A stretch of DNA of 15,168 nt from Humisphaera sp. (lineage in GTDB: Bacteria; Planctomycetota; Phycisphaerae; Tepidisphaerales; Tepidisphaeraceae): the NCBI GenBank assembly GCA_025351525.1, contig JANXVV010000356.1, positions 1 through 15,168 of the forward strand, in the 5' to 3' direction. The stretch's first letter is position 1; each line of letters starts with the position of its first letter. Below, piece after piece: positions 14,969 through 15,168 of the stretch. The position numbers and the translations under genes are program-made. A model generated the notes under the pieces. That model saw only the letters and a list, made by a program, of their open reading frames with translations. It had not been told where the DNA came from and did no database searches.

Positions 14969-14997
14969 TTGGAAAAAACCTTCGATATATATATCAA
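14969..14997 (+). promoter_or_regulatory. Possible sigma70-type promoter
   Basis: TTGGAA (14969-14974) and TATCAA (14992-14997) are 17 bases apart, in a TATATATAT run. An ATG follows at 15033. Plausible but not proven. Confidence 0.3.
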
Positions 14998-15032
14998 TGT
15001 GTTGCGCAAGTTCCGAGCGTAAGGGCGATTAA

Positions 15033-15168
15033 ATGCAACAATCGCGACACATCAAATGGCTTGCGCAGCATCGGCTCACCACCACCATCGCTGATCTGCT
15101 CGTCATGGGCGTCGTCGTTGGCGGTCATGAAAACGCATGGAAGCGTCGAAAAACGGAAAAGGGGTCAC
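15033..15168 (+). CDS. Short hypothetical ORF running off the window, probably interrupted by a RAYT end repeat
   Basis: ATG 15033 follows TAAGGG by 7-8 bases and a possible promoter. It reads MQQSRHIKWLAQHRLTTTIA then DLLVMGVVVGGHENAWKRRK. The last 12 bases of the window are the start of the RAYT end repeat, so what follows is probably element sequence. No family recognised; it may be the 5' end of a gene cut by the element. Confidence 0.28.
   Translation, partial: MQQSRHIKWLAQHRLTTTIADLLVMGVVVGGHENAWKRRKTEKGS
15157..15168. repeat. Third copy of the RAYT end repeat, cut by window edge
   Basis: AAAAGGGGTCAC is identical to 13370-13381, the outer part of the left RAYT end, in the same orientation. 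Twelve bases only, but the match begins at the A-rich edge exactly as in the first copy and follows a possible broken ORF. Confidence 0.6.

Overview
The window looks like chromosome from a Planctomycetota bacterium, most likely class Phycisphaerae. The reasons are a large Hanks-type kinase carrying many repeats, an FHA-ABC fusion protein, an H-X9-DG style type IV pilin-like protein with a 'FTLVELLVVIGIIALLVAILLPALSKSRE'-type start (paraphrased from positions 14240-14326), a DUF1080 fragment, and RAYT-type repeats with short palindromes. The assignment is inference from family distribution; no rRNA or tRNA is present.

Layout. (1) 1-1207, minus strand: rarA, a recombination-factor AAA+ ATPase, running off the left edge. 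(2) 1208-1524: a divergent intergenic region holding a long imperfect hairpin (1226-1347). (3) 1525-10035, plus strand: four genes in the same direction. They are a Ser/Thr kinase with zinc ribbon, membrane segment and long ankyrin array; an FHA-FHA-ABC-ABC2 membrane-DUF898 fusion protein; a membrane-anchored helical protein of unknown function; and a membrane-anchored ComEA-like helix-hairpin-helix protein. The first three are spaced by about 80-90 bases, and each has a recognisable Shine-Dalgarno sequence. (4) 10071-13776: a decay zone of gene pieces and small repeats. It holds a GH32 N-terminus joined to a redoxin remnant, a two-TM unknown protein, a terminase-small-subunit-like HTH gene with two small coupled ORFs, two copies of a roughly 100 bp palindromic MITE-like element, an MFS C-terminal half, and an internally deleted, frameshifted RAYT transposase bounded by perfect 18 bp inverted repeats. 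(5) 13777-14944, plus strand: a DUF1080 C-terminal half starting right at the RAYT end, then an intact pilin-like gene. (6) 14945-15168: a possible promoter and short ORF running into a third copy of the RAYT end repeat at the window edge.

How the genes may work together. The kinase and the FHA-ABC protein make a plausible writer/reader pair: the kinase phosphorylates Thr residues and tandem FHA domains, which bind phospho-Thr, sit at the N-terminus of an ABCG-like transporter half. The kinase's predicted single membrane span would place its ankyrin array outside the cytoplasm as a sensor. This kinase/FHA-ABC-DUF898/membrane-helical-protein set is the best candidate here for an undescribed system; its substrate is unknown. 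The second theme is genome erosion driven by RAYT/REP elements in the right third of the window.
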